Part shown: one piece after another, positions 8,870 to 18,048 of the stretch
Layout: the number at the start of each line of letters is the position of its first letter
How positions within the stretch are numbered: position 1 is the stretch's first letter
NCBI RefSeq assembly: GCF_000611645.1
Contig: NW_014013218.1
Coordinates: 1-21,964 of the forward strand
Direction: 5' to 3'
DNA length: 21,964 nt
DNA from: Monoraphidium neglectum
Lineage: Eukaryota; Chlorophyta; Chlorophyceae; Sphaeropleales; Selenastraceae
Notes under the pieces: generated by a model
The model's input: only the letters and a program-made list of their open reading frames with translations
What the model was told of the DNA's origin: nothing
Database searches by the model: none
Program-made: the position numbers and the translations under genes

Positions 8870-10171
8870 TTTCCCCCAAAGAACGACTTTTAATACGGTC
8901 AACTCCACCCCTCAAATGAATTGCGAGCACACAACGTGCCTTCAGGAAGTACATCCAGACGCCCCTTGACAGTCTGAGATGTCACAGCAACGCCAACCTG
9001 CATCCCTGCCACACGCAGCAAGCCAGCGCCCAAGCGTATTTGCCAAGAGCAACAGACAGCACTCATGCGTACGGGGCACCTCACCTGAGTCGAGTCCTGG
9101 GCTCGGTCCCTAAGCATGAATGGAATTGAATGCAGCTGGATGAGATACTACAATAGAATGATACCAGTATTGAATTCATTACTATCACAACCAGAAGACG
9201 GGGCCAAGCAGGGACTATCACCCGCAAAATGCCCCCCCCCCTGCTGCTGTTCATGAGTGATTCGTGCACACCGCTTACTACTTCACCACATCCCCTTGCG
9301 AACCATGCACAAGCCACCATATACCACTGTTCACTGCATAAAACGGCCGGCACACCCAGCACAAGCATAAAAGCACCCCGTGACGCTGGCTCACTGGCAT
9401 GAACCCTTTTTTCCGCTGGAAGTGATCTCACACCACCGCCTCCCGCAAAACCGGGTCGGTGTCATCTGCCAGGTGGCAAAAAACTGCGGGATTATTCAAG
9501 GGCCAAACGGGTATGGGCACCCCACTCGACTTTTCAACCCCGCACTCCTAGGCTGTGCACACCACGCTGCCAACCGGTACTGGGATGGTGAATAATGCAG
9601 GACATTCATTGTTGTGTATGACTCTGTCATCTTCGCGTTTTGTGACCTCTACGGTATCTCGCCTGAATTGAAGAGGTTCAAATGCTGATCTCTTGGCTGC
9701 CTTGTGGTGCTGCCATAGCTTCCGCGCCGCCTCCTGTGCAACAGGTGGAGTGGGGATACCCTCCGCCAGCGAAGCGAAGGGTAGTCTTGGAGCAGTGTAG
9801 GTACGGGCAGAGACACCAAACTCAGAATGTGCACACGCCTGCTTGCAACACTTGCTGCGGTGGTGGTGTGCGGTTGTGAGCTGCTAGCCTCGCCCAACAT
9901 CGCCGCCCACTGGAGAAGCACTCGGACGATGGTCCACCTCTGCTTGCATGATCAAGCATACCCATATTCATGCAAGCTATATGCATTGCATCTTGCAATC
10001 ACACACACTTCCTGGGATCGGATGAGCCCCAATTAAACTTCCCTCTTGTTCCCCACTGCCTGGAGTGGACATGCGCCGTTGATCATCTGGCTTGCGGCAC
10101 CTCGTATTACCCTCACCATCCAGACAACACCAGGCAACGGCGCGCACGTCCCCATCTCGCTCTCCCGCAGG

Positions 10172-11356
10172 ATGCGCTTGGCACACCTGTTTGCAGCTGC
10201 TACACTTGTCTCGTCGTTTCTACTGATTATTGGGGTTCAGCTCTCTGCCCATTTTCAGTCCCCAGCGCTGCGACATCCCAGCACTTACGAATTTACCGTG
10301 CAGCACAACATGCCCAGACATGTCCCCACAAATAAGTCAGGCCTGTACTACTTAAAGATCGTCAAGGTGCCATTGCCGCATCACAATTCGACCTATGACC
10401 GGCCTTGGTGCAAGATAGGTTTCCAGACAAATCTGGCAGGGTCCTTCTACCGTGACTCGCATGGGGAGCACTATTTTGAGCCTCATGGGTGCCGTTTACG
10501 GCGCTACACAGCTGCGCAAGCACGGGGGATTCTGCTGGGCAGGACTGTGGTCTTCTATGGAGACTCACTCACGAGGTACCATGTATTCAATTTGGGAGTT
10601 TTTATAGCGAGAGGCCAATTGATGGAGCGGTACGCGGGTGTTCCAGACACTGCCCCAAGCCTGAACCATCAGGCTCAGTTTCGCAACCCTTCCTATGCAA
10701 CTGACACCAACGACACCCGCACGCTGATGCTTCGCTGGTTTGTCAAGTCAATCACGACCACCTCGAGCTGCATGAATTCATCCCATCACTGTTTGGATGA
10801 TGTCAACAAGTGCTACGCTCGGCGGCTGGACGTCAGGACGCCCAACGGCAAATTTAATCTTGACACATATCCCCTGTATGGCGCCACGAATGCAAGTCGT
10901 GATCTAGAGACGTTGAGGGCACTCATGCACAGCGGCGCAGACGCAATCATCCTCAATCATGGTGCGTGGGGCGGTGAGAACATGACCGCCTACTGGTCGC
11001 ATGTTCTTTGCCATGCCAAGCAGGAGCAACTGAACATTAACGGCGGTAAAACAGAGCTGATCTGGCGAACCACGTATCACGACAACCCGCCAAGCCGAAA
11101 GTTGACAGAGATGGAGGGCAACCTGACTGCTGCAGCTCGAGGCTGCGGCTGGAACGTTTTAAATCTCCGAGAGATGACGGGGGCTGCACTGGCTGCCAAT
11201 TTGCCAGCCCACTGGGACCATGTTCACCTGCTGCCTTTTATGAAGGATCAGATCACTGACGTGCTTCTCAACCTGTTTGCCTCCTTGTGGGGGATCAATG
11301 ATGTTGTCGAAGTGTGCCCTCACCACATTTTGAATTCTACACTACCATCAACATGA
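10172..11356 (+). CDS. TBL/PC-esterase-like (SGNH fold) type II membrane glycoprotein, single exon
   Basis: 394 residues. Residues 4-24 form a signal anchor (LAHLFAAATLVSSFLLIIG), so the rest should face the Golgi lumen or the outside. Eight N-glycosylation sequons are present (for example NKS, NST, NDT, NMT, NLT). YFEPHGCRLRRY, then GRTVVFYGDSLTR with Asp131-Ser132, follow the N-terminal block of trichome-birefringence-like/PC-esterase proteins. A hydrophobic IILNHGAW sits in the middle, and DHVH (Asp349-x-x-His352) near the C-terminus supplies the expected Asp-His pair. Known members O-acetylate or deacetylate cell-wall polysaccharides and glycans; the substrate here cannot be told. No introns are apparent. 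A TGTAA lies 40 bases after the stop. The reading frame stays open upstream to about 10046 but without an ATG, so a 5' exon spliced at 10170 is possible. Confidence 0.72.
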   Translation: MRLAHLFAAATLVSSFLLIIGVQLSAHFQSPALRHPSTYEFTVQHNMPRHVPTNKSGLYYLKIVKVPLPHHNSTYDRPWCKIGFQTNLAGSFYRDSHGEHYFEPHGCRLRRYTAAQARGILLGRTVVFYGDSLTRYHVFNLGVFIARGQLMERYAGVPDTAPSLNHQAQFRNPSYATDTNDTRTLMLRWFVKSITTTSSCMNSSHHCLDDVNKCYARRLDVRTPNGKFNLDTYPLYGATNASRDLETLRALMHSGADAIILNHGAWGGENMTAYWSHVLCHAKQEQLNINGGKTELIWRTTYHDNPPSRKLTEMEGNLTAAARGCGWNVLNLREMTGAALAANLPAHWDHVHLLPFMKDQITDVLLNLFASLWGINDVVEVCPHHILNSTLPST

Positions 11357-11395
11357 TCCACCAGCCAAGTTATGAAAAGGCTCAGCACATTGCTT

Positions 11396-11400
11396 TGTAA
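11396..11400 (+). terminator. Candidate polyadenylation signal TGTAA
   Basis: TGTAA lies 40 bases downstream of the stop of the TBL/PC-esterase-like gene. This pentamer is the usual chlorophyte polyadenylation signal. The implied 3' UTR is short, so a later site may also be used. Confidence 0.4.
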
Positions 11401-12659
11401 ATTGCGACTTGCACCCATGTTCGCGATGACCATCAAGTGCACGGCACAAGGAACACAACGAGGGTTTCAGATCCACAACAAAGCCACAAACAGTGCGTAT
11501 GCATGCAATCTGCGCAGAACTGCCACCTGGCTGTCAATTTTCTTGAGCTCGAGCGTGAAACACTTCAGCGATAAATTTCTCAAACAGTGATAAATCCCTT
11601 CCACACACTGGACTGGCTACCAGAGAGGGGAGGGAAATGGAACAGGTGAGCACAACGCCGCTCAAGAAGAGTGCACCATACAGCAGCAATAGCAGGCTGT
11701 TGTGTGGTACACAACTTGACAAGGCAAGGCTCGCTTGTGGACCGACAGGGCTGTGCTGCCCTCCTACACTATTGATATGTCTGTTGGGGTGTTGCCAACG
11801 CTTGCACACCCTGTAACACTATGCTTCGGGAGCATGCTGGTACAGGGAGCATGGCTCCCAGCCAACCCACCTGCCGTCCACCCATCAAGGTAGGGTCCAC
11901 ATGCCCCGGTGCTGGCGCTCTCTGCTGCGCGCGTGGCCGCGTTCGTGCGCATGGATACTGGGGGCAGGACCCCACCTATCTGTTTGGTTTGCTGCGTGAC
12001 GTGCTCTCTTATACAGGCTTGCAGCTGCAGGAAGTGTTGCCAGCGCGCATTCTTCGATTTGGCGTGTACTGCTTTGCAGCCTGCAGGCAGCAAGGGGTGC
12101 GCTGGGGGCCAGCTTGACATGCGTTGAGGAGACGGGCGTCTGTAAACAAAAGGGAAAGAGCCGCCTGCGCGCAATTTCTAGTTCGCGCAACTGTCCCCGG
12201 GTGCGGACTCGCTTGCTATACTACTGCTGGTGGTATTGCTTGCAGCGTGTGGGGTGTCAGACGTGGGGCCTCCGGCATTTTGTGAGCAGGAGTATGCCCG
12301 GCAGTGTCAGCGTACACATTAACCTTAGCGTGTCAAGCCCGTGTATCAAGGGGTTGTGTGTGCTGACGATGTGACCATGTTCAGCACTGCCATTGCATCA
12401 GCAGCCACAGCCGTAACCGCACCCGCAGCAGCAGGGCAGGGTCACAGTTGCAGGCTCACAGTTGCAACAGCAGCATCGGTGCAAGCAGCACCACCTCCTT
12501 GGCCCGTGCAGCAAGTCAGTCATTGCCAGTTGAGACTTTGGTTCGTTGGGCAGACGCTTGGCCAGCAGGTGGCCGTCCCTGACACTTTGCACGCGTGCAA
12601 ATACTGACGTGGACGTGTACGCGCACACGATTTGCTCAAGCTTCTGGCTTGTTTGCAGG
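11401..12659. other. Intergenic stretch between two convergent genes
   Basis: It contains only small reading frames without recognisable domains. A short repeated TCACAGTTGCA pair lies at about 12440-12465, next to a CAGCAG-rich patch. No RNA gene was seen. Confidence 0.45.
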
Positions 12660-12672
12660 TTACACAATTACA
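12660..12672 (-). terminator. Two candidate TGTAA polyadenylation signals
   Basis: On the minus strand TGTAA occurs at 12672-12668 and again at 12664-12660, about 180 bases after the stop of the FkbM-like gene. The closely spaced pair fits a chlorophyte 3' end. Confidence 0.45.
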
Positions 12673-12851
12673 AATTGCAATTCTTCCTAGATACCTGGGC
12701 GGCGCATGCTTGGGCAAGCAAGCTTGGGCATATGCGCGGCAGTCTTGCGCACCCCTTTAATTGTTGTGCAGTCGGTGCAGGGAGGCTCAGCACTATGTTG
12801 GGTCCATGACAGGGGAAGAGGTTGTCTCCAACAAGCCCAGGGTATGTGCTG

Positions 12852-13874
12852 TCAAACAACCTTCTCAAAGCACTTCAACTTGTTCTGCGTCAAAAGCTGA
12901 CGGGCAGAGTCCCGACTGCGGTTGAAGTCCTTTGTTTTGCTGTACAGCTCGTAGTCAATAAGCCATTCGAAGACTTCTGGTGACTCTTGCTGCTTATGGA
13001 ATACCAGATCAGAGCCAAGTGTTCCAAAGAAGGGTGCGGGAGGCGTGAAAAACCACTCAAAGGTTGGGACATGCCAGTTTGGTTTTATCAAGTCGCTGCG
13101 CAACCACACCAGATCAAGATATCCAACGACCCCAACAAGGGTGTAACCAAACTTTTCCGCAAGTATCCGCACCGCAGAAGCTGAAGCGCCCCATGCGCAT
13201 TGCTTGAAAACAAACGAAAAGTTCTTAGGCTGGTGCCCATACAACATTTCTGGGTCGGCCTGAGCAATCGCCATGCCCAGAGGGTAGTTTGCATTATACT
13301 CTGTTGTAATCAGCCTTGGCCTGAAGCCTCCTTGAAAGATGCCTTCGAGAACGAAAAGGTCGTGGGAGTCCATGTCACAGGATAGAAAGTCAAGGTCTCG
13401 CGGCACGCTGTATTGTCTGAGGATTGAGGCTATGTTGCTGGCAAAAAGGTAGTGCGCGTGTAGGTTGATGTCTGGATTATTCTGAGTCCCGTCTAGCAGG
13501 AGCCCGCGCCAGCCTTTGTCGTACAGATTGCGGGTATTTGCGCCAGATCCACCAGTGGTGTAGCCCGGCTCATTGAAACCAAACTCCACAAAAAACTTGT
13601 TGGTGGGTCCCCCGATTTTGTCGACAATTGTATCAATGTAAAAGTCTTGAGAGCCCTGTGACTTGTACCCTGTTTGTTCTGGGGTCCACTTGTGCATGTC
13701 AAGTATCCAGGCATCCTCACTCCGGGTGTGAGACTTGAGGGTGTGGTTTTTGTTGAATTGTCCAGTTGCTGCAGATGGGTTGTACTGCCTGGTAAAGAAC
13801 ACTTGCACGACCATCAAGGTCACAGTTACTGTCATGAGCAGGCGCAAGGCCTCGCCCGCAAGAGGGGATCGCAT
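12852..13874 (-). CDS. FkbM-type methyltransferase-like protein with N-terminal membrane anchor, single exon
   Basis: 340 residues. Residues 10-27 form a signal anchor (LRLLMTVTVTLMVVQVFF), predicting a type II protein of the secretory pathway. SQGSQDFYIDTIVDKI leads into FFVEFG (95-99), the SAM-binding motif I. Then come GWRGLLLDG (about 121-129), the acidic strand of motif II; LDFLSCDMDSHD (161-172), the FkbM hallmark; and TTEYNANYP. These follow the Methyltransf_21/FkbM pattern of SAM-dependent O-methyltransferases, but the carboxyl-side glycine loop reads FGFNEPG, so activity is not certain. The C-terminal 120 residues (WHVPTFEWFF and beyond) I do not recognise. The start is the first ATG of the frame; the upstream frame is open for 37 codons without ATG. 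It is convergent with the TBL-like gene. Confidence 0.75.
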   Translation of the reverse strand: MRSPLAGEALRLLMTVTVTLMVVQVFFTRQYNPSAATGQFNKNHTLKSHTRSEDAWILDMHKWTPEQTGYKSQGSQDFYIDTIVDKIGGPTNKFFVEFGFNEPGYTTGGSGANTRNLYDKGWRGLLLDGTQNNPDINLHAHYLFASNIASILRQYSVPRDLDFLSCDMDSHDLFVLEGIFQGGFRPRLITTEYNANYPLGMAIAQADPEMLYGHQPKNFSFVFKQCAWGASASAVRILAEKFGYTLVGVVGYLDLVWLRSDLIKPNWHVPTFEWFFTPPAPFFGTLGSDLVFHKQQESPEVFEWLIDYELYSKTKDFNRSRDSARQLLTQNKLKCFEKVV

Positions 13875-16402
13875 TATTGCTGTTGCTTGTGGGCTGCCCT
13901 GCTGTTTCCACGCCCCACACCGAGCCCTATCGCTTAGAGAAATTTTGTGTGTGTGGTGTTTGTCTGCGTTGTAAGTGCGATGCAACCTGACGTAGAACGG
14001 TTCTACTGTTGGGGTCTCAACACGTTGAAACGACCCGACGTCGTGGTCGGCTCGAGGAAGTAGTGCCTCTGCTACTTGCGTCGAAGGTTGCGAGTGTCAG
14101 AAAATGAGGTATGGCCTAGAATTGAAGTACCCGTACCTTTGCTCGCAGCCAAACAAATAACCGGGTGCCTGTTGCCCGATCCTTTGGGGTTAGCTGCAAG
14201 TTTTCCCTTGGTGATTCTCTGGCCATCAACCTTCCTCAAAGTATTTCGGAAGTTTTGGAGTTTTAGGCCCAGTTGCGGAACTGGCTGCAACACAAGTGGG
14301 CGGCACTGATATCATAATGCCCGAGCAAAGCAACGCCAGGCACGTCGCGGATTGGCAGTGGTACCGTAAAGATCTCCTTGACTAATGCGTACCTGAGTCT
14401 CTCGTTGGTATCAGTTCCCAGAAGGCCTGGAAGGCGAAGCCCCCGCTCGGCCCTTCAGCCGCCATGCATAAAGGTGACAGCACAGCCTGTGCGCCGGCAG
14501 CCGCAGCGCAGTGTTTGACCTCAGGATAACAATGCAGCCAGGAAGTTCATATCGAATGAAGCTCCTTGAACACCATGTGGCGCCGAGGATGTGGTGTTCA
14601 CGCCGCGCCCGCGTGCCTAGCAATGAGGCTGTCACTCACAACCCGGTCGTTTTATTAACCTGCACAGCTGATGGACCCATGCATTCACATGGATGGGGAA
14701 GAGAAGCAGGCACTGCAAAAAGGGATGAATCTCAAGCCCCGCATATGTGAGGCCCTTACAGCGTACAAGCAACCGCAATCAACAACAAATAATCAACCAC
14801 CACCCTGCCGCAAAAGCACAGTAGCAGGCAAGGCCCTTGTACTGCACGCTTGGGGACAAGCCATACAACAGCGTGCGCGGCGCTGCACCGGCGCCTTGCG
14901 GGGGTGCGTGTGCATAGATGAGAAAACGTTAAGTGCATGAGTGGCTTGCCAACAAAGGTGCCACCGCCGGTCACATGCATACACACAGCACAGCATGCGT
15001 GGAACAGCATGGAGGCCATCCAACGTGGATTCACCCAGCCATACGCAATTCACGAACTGGCCACCCACCCTGCCCTTGACCCTGAGTCTGCGTTCGCAAA
15101 CCGCTGAACCCGTCGGCGGGGTGGGTGGCCAGTTCGTGAATTGCGTATGGCTGGGTGGACCCACTCGAATCGTGGGCTGCATCAGATGCACGCACGCGCG
15201 CAGTGAGCCTCCTAATCTGGCAGGCACTGCAACCATGAGAGGGGCACCCGGCCCACAGATCCTTGTTGGTGTCCCCGCGCAGGCATACACCTGCGAGAGC
15301 ACAGGATGACGGAACAAAAGCAGCCGAGACCCTCACTGCACCAGCCACGCGTACGCAACCTACGCGACCCCTCCCCTGGGACCACGAAACGCGGGGCGCG
15401 CAGTGCGTCCTGCGTTTGTTTTGTGCACACTTGGATGCGTCCACGGTCAGCATGCAGGAACCCACGGGGTTTTGAGTCACCCTTCAAGGCTCAGACAAGG
15501 CACCAGCCCGCTGCTGGGCAGGAAATGACTGGGAAAGCACCGGCAGCATGGGCACACCCAGAACAGCATCACCCAGACGTGGAGGTTAAGGCGCCAACGA
15601 ACCAAAGCTGCAAACCCTGGGGCATTCATGGAAAAACAAGCGCAGCTTGCCGCTCTGTGCCTTACTTGCATGAAAGGAAGTTTCATCCCGGGATGATGGA
15701 TGTCGTGGGCCCACGACACCTCGCATGTGTAGATGTCCCATATGCATTATTGTGCTCATCTCAGTACCTTCTACACACACGCCTTGACACGTATGCAGTA
15801 CGTACTTCCAAGAACACTAGCATTGGGTAAACTGTTCTCGCCCTGTCGGTATGCGCACTCTGCCCAAGGCTGCGCGTCTGTTAAGCTACGGTCTCCCTCA
15901 CCGCGGGCACGACTGTGCCCTGTGCCCCCCCCCCCCCGCGCCCTCGCGCTGTCACAGCACGGTGGTGGTGTGTCGTCACGCACACTGTGGTGCTGCGCTG
16001 ATTCACGCACAGCCAGGATGCTGGTCTGCGGCAAATTTGTCGCAGGGAGATGGCCTTACAACCGAGGCCATTCTTAGGTCTGTCGTGTCACACATGCTCA
16101 CAGGAATGGAGGCGAATAAAGGCCTGCAGCGCTTCGAGGAAGCAACTGTGGTGTCATATACTTGAATTCAAAACATGTGAATTGGCTGCAGCCCAGCTGG
16201 GCCAGCAAGCGTGGGTCAGGTTGTTGACGACGCCAACAAATTCAACAGCAATCAGGTGCGAGCAGGTGGCTCGCGCAGAGCGACGGCGCTCAAATTTCGG
16301 CAGTAGTAGTTGCACAGACGGGTTGGCAGTGTGAGGGATGTGCAATATTTGAATCCAGAGTCAACTGGTTCCCAAGCAACGTGTCAATCGCGTGCAGCAG
16401 GG
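13875..16402. other. Gene-poor stretch with a perfect hairpin
   Basis: No conserved reading frame was found. The first part is presumably the promoter of the FkbM-like gene. A perfect 39-bp inverted repeat lies at 15032-15157. A reading frame at 14671-14940 (89 codons) has an ATG but resembles nothing I know. A minus-strand TGTAA at 16060-16056 might end the SGNH-like gene to the right. Confidence 0.45.
15032..15157. repeat. Perfect 39-bp inverted repeat with 48-bp loop
   Basis: The left arm 15032-15070 and the right arm 15119-15157 are exact reverse complements. Pairing continues imperfectly for about seven more bases outward (15025-15031 with 15158-15164). The arms carry the core ATACGCAATTCACGAACTGG and its complement. 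I see no flanking target-site duplication. It could be a foldback/MITE-like element or a small-RNA hairpin precursor. Confidence 0.95.
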
Positions 16403-16702
16403 TTGGATAGTGAGCGGAGATGCGGACAGCTCCCCACCATGCACAACCTGCACAAGTGGGGAAAGAGCAAAAGCACGGCTTGCCGCCTATGCGGAGACCC
16501 GGACGAGACCGCTGGACACGCCATGCTGGCATGCCCAGCGCTGAGCGCGCAGCACACCTCTCGCCACCACCGTGCGGGGAGGATAATCCTGGCCGCGATA
16601 GAGGCTGGCGCCACAGGCGCACCGACGGGCGCAGAAGAGCCTCCAATTGTGGCAGGACATCGGATCATGAATGAGGAACCAGCGTTGGCTGCAGAAGCGT
16701 AG
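16403..16702 (+). pseudogene. LINE-type retrotransposon fragment (region after reverse transcriptase, with CCHC knuckle)
   Basis: The translated stretch LPTMHNLHKWGKSKSTACRL, followed by CGDPDETAGHAMLACP, gives a C-x2-C-x8-H-x4-C knuckle. After it comes a basic helix with RHHRAGRIILAAI. Algal and plant L1-like elements carry this arrangement after the reverse transcriptase domain. No reverse transcriptase or endonuclease is left upstream, and the frame stops at 16700-16702, so this is a decayed 3' fragment. The call rests on motif pattern only. Confidence 0.55.
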
Positions 16703-16727
16703 GTGCGTCATAGAGTTGGCCGGCGTG

Positions 16728-17957
16728 CTAGCCAAGGCTGCACGTTCCGGCGATCAGCGCGTGTGCGAGGGTCTCGTACCAGTCGGGCCGCATGTGCACG
16801 CCATCGACGTTCAAATCAAGCCGCGCCCCAGTGGGCGAGAACAGGTCAAACGCCCCGTACCAAGCGGCGTGGCCTGACTTCGCAGACGCATTTGGCGCCA
16901 AGGCCGTCCGCTCCACAAAGGGTATGATGGCTTGCTTCACAGCATCGTTCATCCCACGCATGCACGTCGGCGAGGTGACGTTCCGCCACGCCTCGGACTG
17001 CTTCGCGCCGTTGGGGTGGGGGGCCTCCCAAAAGTGGACAGTGGTGCCGGGCAGCAGCGTCGCATTGAGAAGGTTAACAAACCATGACAGGTCCCGGCGG
17101 TGGTCGACCAGCGAGCGGCGCGCGCAGTCGTGCATGTTTTGAAAAATGTGGATGTGATCGGGCGGCGGCTGCCGCTGCCTGAGGTAGCCCTCAAACAAGA
17201 ACTGCTGGGTGTTCCAAAACCACTTGCAGGGGGGCAGCTGGCTGTGATTGCACTTGCCAGCAAAGTGCATGCGCGCCGCCGTTGACAGTTCGAAGTCGAG
17301 CGTGTACTCGAGCCGCAGGTATTCAATCTCGACGCTGTTGTTCGCTCCTTTGCATGTGGCGCGGAAGCTGTCGCAGCCGCTGCAGGACAATCCCCCCGCC
17401 ACGGTGTCCGACACATTGTAGTATGCGGTCCTCAAGTGGGCCTCGTCAGCCGTCATGGTGCAGGTGATACCTGGCACCTTGCTGAGCACGAGCAGCATGG
17501 CGCGCATCAGCCTGAACGCCTGGGAGTCGCCCATGACCACGATGCGCCGTGACCGGGGCGCGTTTTTCTCAAAAAGGCACGCACCAGAGCCGTTGACGCA
17601 GCCCGGGGCAAGCCTGAACACCTCCCCGTACCCGGTCGTGGTCTGGTTGGACCACGTTATAAATTTCGGGTAGGAGCCATTGCAGAGCAGGTGCTGATTC
17701 GCCTGAGCAAAAGTGCAGGCACGCTGGGGCCGGCTGCATAAGTCGGCCCTGGCAATGAACTTTGAGGGCAGCTGGCTTCTGTTGAGCCCGCCGGCGCCAA
17801 TCGACATAAATCGAACAGTCACGTGCTGGCGTGTTGCAGCAGCTATGCGTCCATCGTCCAGCAATAGCACAGCAGCGGCGCCAATCAGAATGCCAAGCGT
17901 CATGTAAATCACACGGCTTGCACAGTGCTGACTTGCGGAACACGCCGATTGACCCAT
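16728..17957 (-). CDS. SGNH/PC-esterase-like membrane-anchored glycoprotein, single exon
   Basis: 409 residues. VIYMTLGILIGAAAVLLL (about 16-33) is a signal anchor. The luminal part has many sequons (NRS, NGS, NQT, NVS, NNS, NHS, NAT, NAS) and many cysteines. RRIVVMGDSQAFRLMRAM carries the GDS block (Asp144-Ser145), and LNVDGVHMRPDWYETL near the C-terminus carries Asp385-x-x-His388. This is the same block I/block V layout as the TBL-like gene 5 kb away, but the two proteins are otherwise quite different. Known relatives of this layout act as acyltransferases or esterases on glycans; the role here is unknown. The start at 17957 keeps a short cytosolic tail. ATG at 17903 is an alternative, and in-frame ATGs upstream would add an improbable His-Thr repeat from the CA microsatellite. 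The LINE fragment ends 26 bases past the stop. Confidence 0.65.
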   Translation of the reverse strand: MGQSACSASQHCASRVIYMTLGILIGAAAVLLLDDGRIAAATRQHVTVRFMSIGAGGLNRSQLPSKFIARADLCSRPQRACTFAQANQHLLCNGSYPKFITWSNQTTTGYGEVFRLAPGCVNGSGACLFEKNAPRSRRIVVMGDSQAFRLMRAMLLVLSKVPGITCTMTADEAHLRTAYYNVSDTVAGGLSCSGCDSFRATCKGANNSVEIEYLRLEYTLDFELSTAARMHFAGKCNHSQLPPCKWFWNTQQFLFEGYLRQRQPPPDHIHIFQNMHDCARRSLVDHRRDLSWFVNLLNATLLPGTTVHFWEAPHPNGAKQSEAWRNVTSPTCMRGMNDAVKQAIIPFVERTALAPNASAKSGHAAWYGAFDLFSPTGARLDLNVDGVHMRPDWYETLAHALIAGTCSLG

Positions 17958-17995
17958 GCTTGCACGACAGCAGCCAGAGCCCTTGGTCGGTCCTG

Positions 17996-17997
<2 letters not shown>

Positions 17998-18034
<37 letters not shown>

Positions 18035-18048
18035 TGTGTGTGTGTGTG
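17998..18048. repeat. TG/CA microsatellite in the presumed 5' UTR of the SGNH-like gene
   Basis: A TG run of about 51 bp with one TA interruption. It begins 41 bases upstream of the minus-strand start codon at 17957, so the transcript probably carries it as CA repeats. Confidence 0.95.

Larger units (their letters stand above)
7530..10171. other. Gene-poor stretch with repeats
   Basis: I found no conserved protein, tRNA or rRNA in these 2.6 kb. It holds a 37-bp tandem repeat (8251-8324), CA-rich patches (about 8480-8580) and a (GT)24 microsatellite (8821-8868). A small reading frame at 9827-10036 starts with a signal-like segment (LLATLAAVVVCG) but has no supporting family. The part before 8098 may be 3' UTR of the DUF1818-like gene. 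The end may hold the promoter or a 5' exon of the TBL-like gene, since a pyrimidine-rich CAG lies just before its ATG. Confidence 0.5.

Noticed and set aside
9827..10036. 69-codon frame with a signal-like start
   Set aside because: No family, no conserved pattern and no 3' features; a hydrophobic start alone is weak evidence.
14671..14940. 89-codon frame from an ATG
   Set aside because: No recognisable domain and no neighbouring gene signals; could arise by chance.
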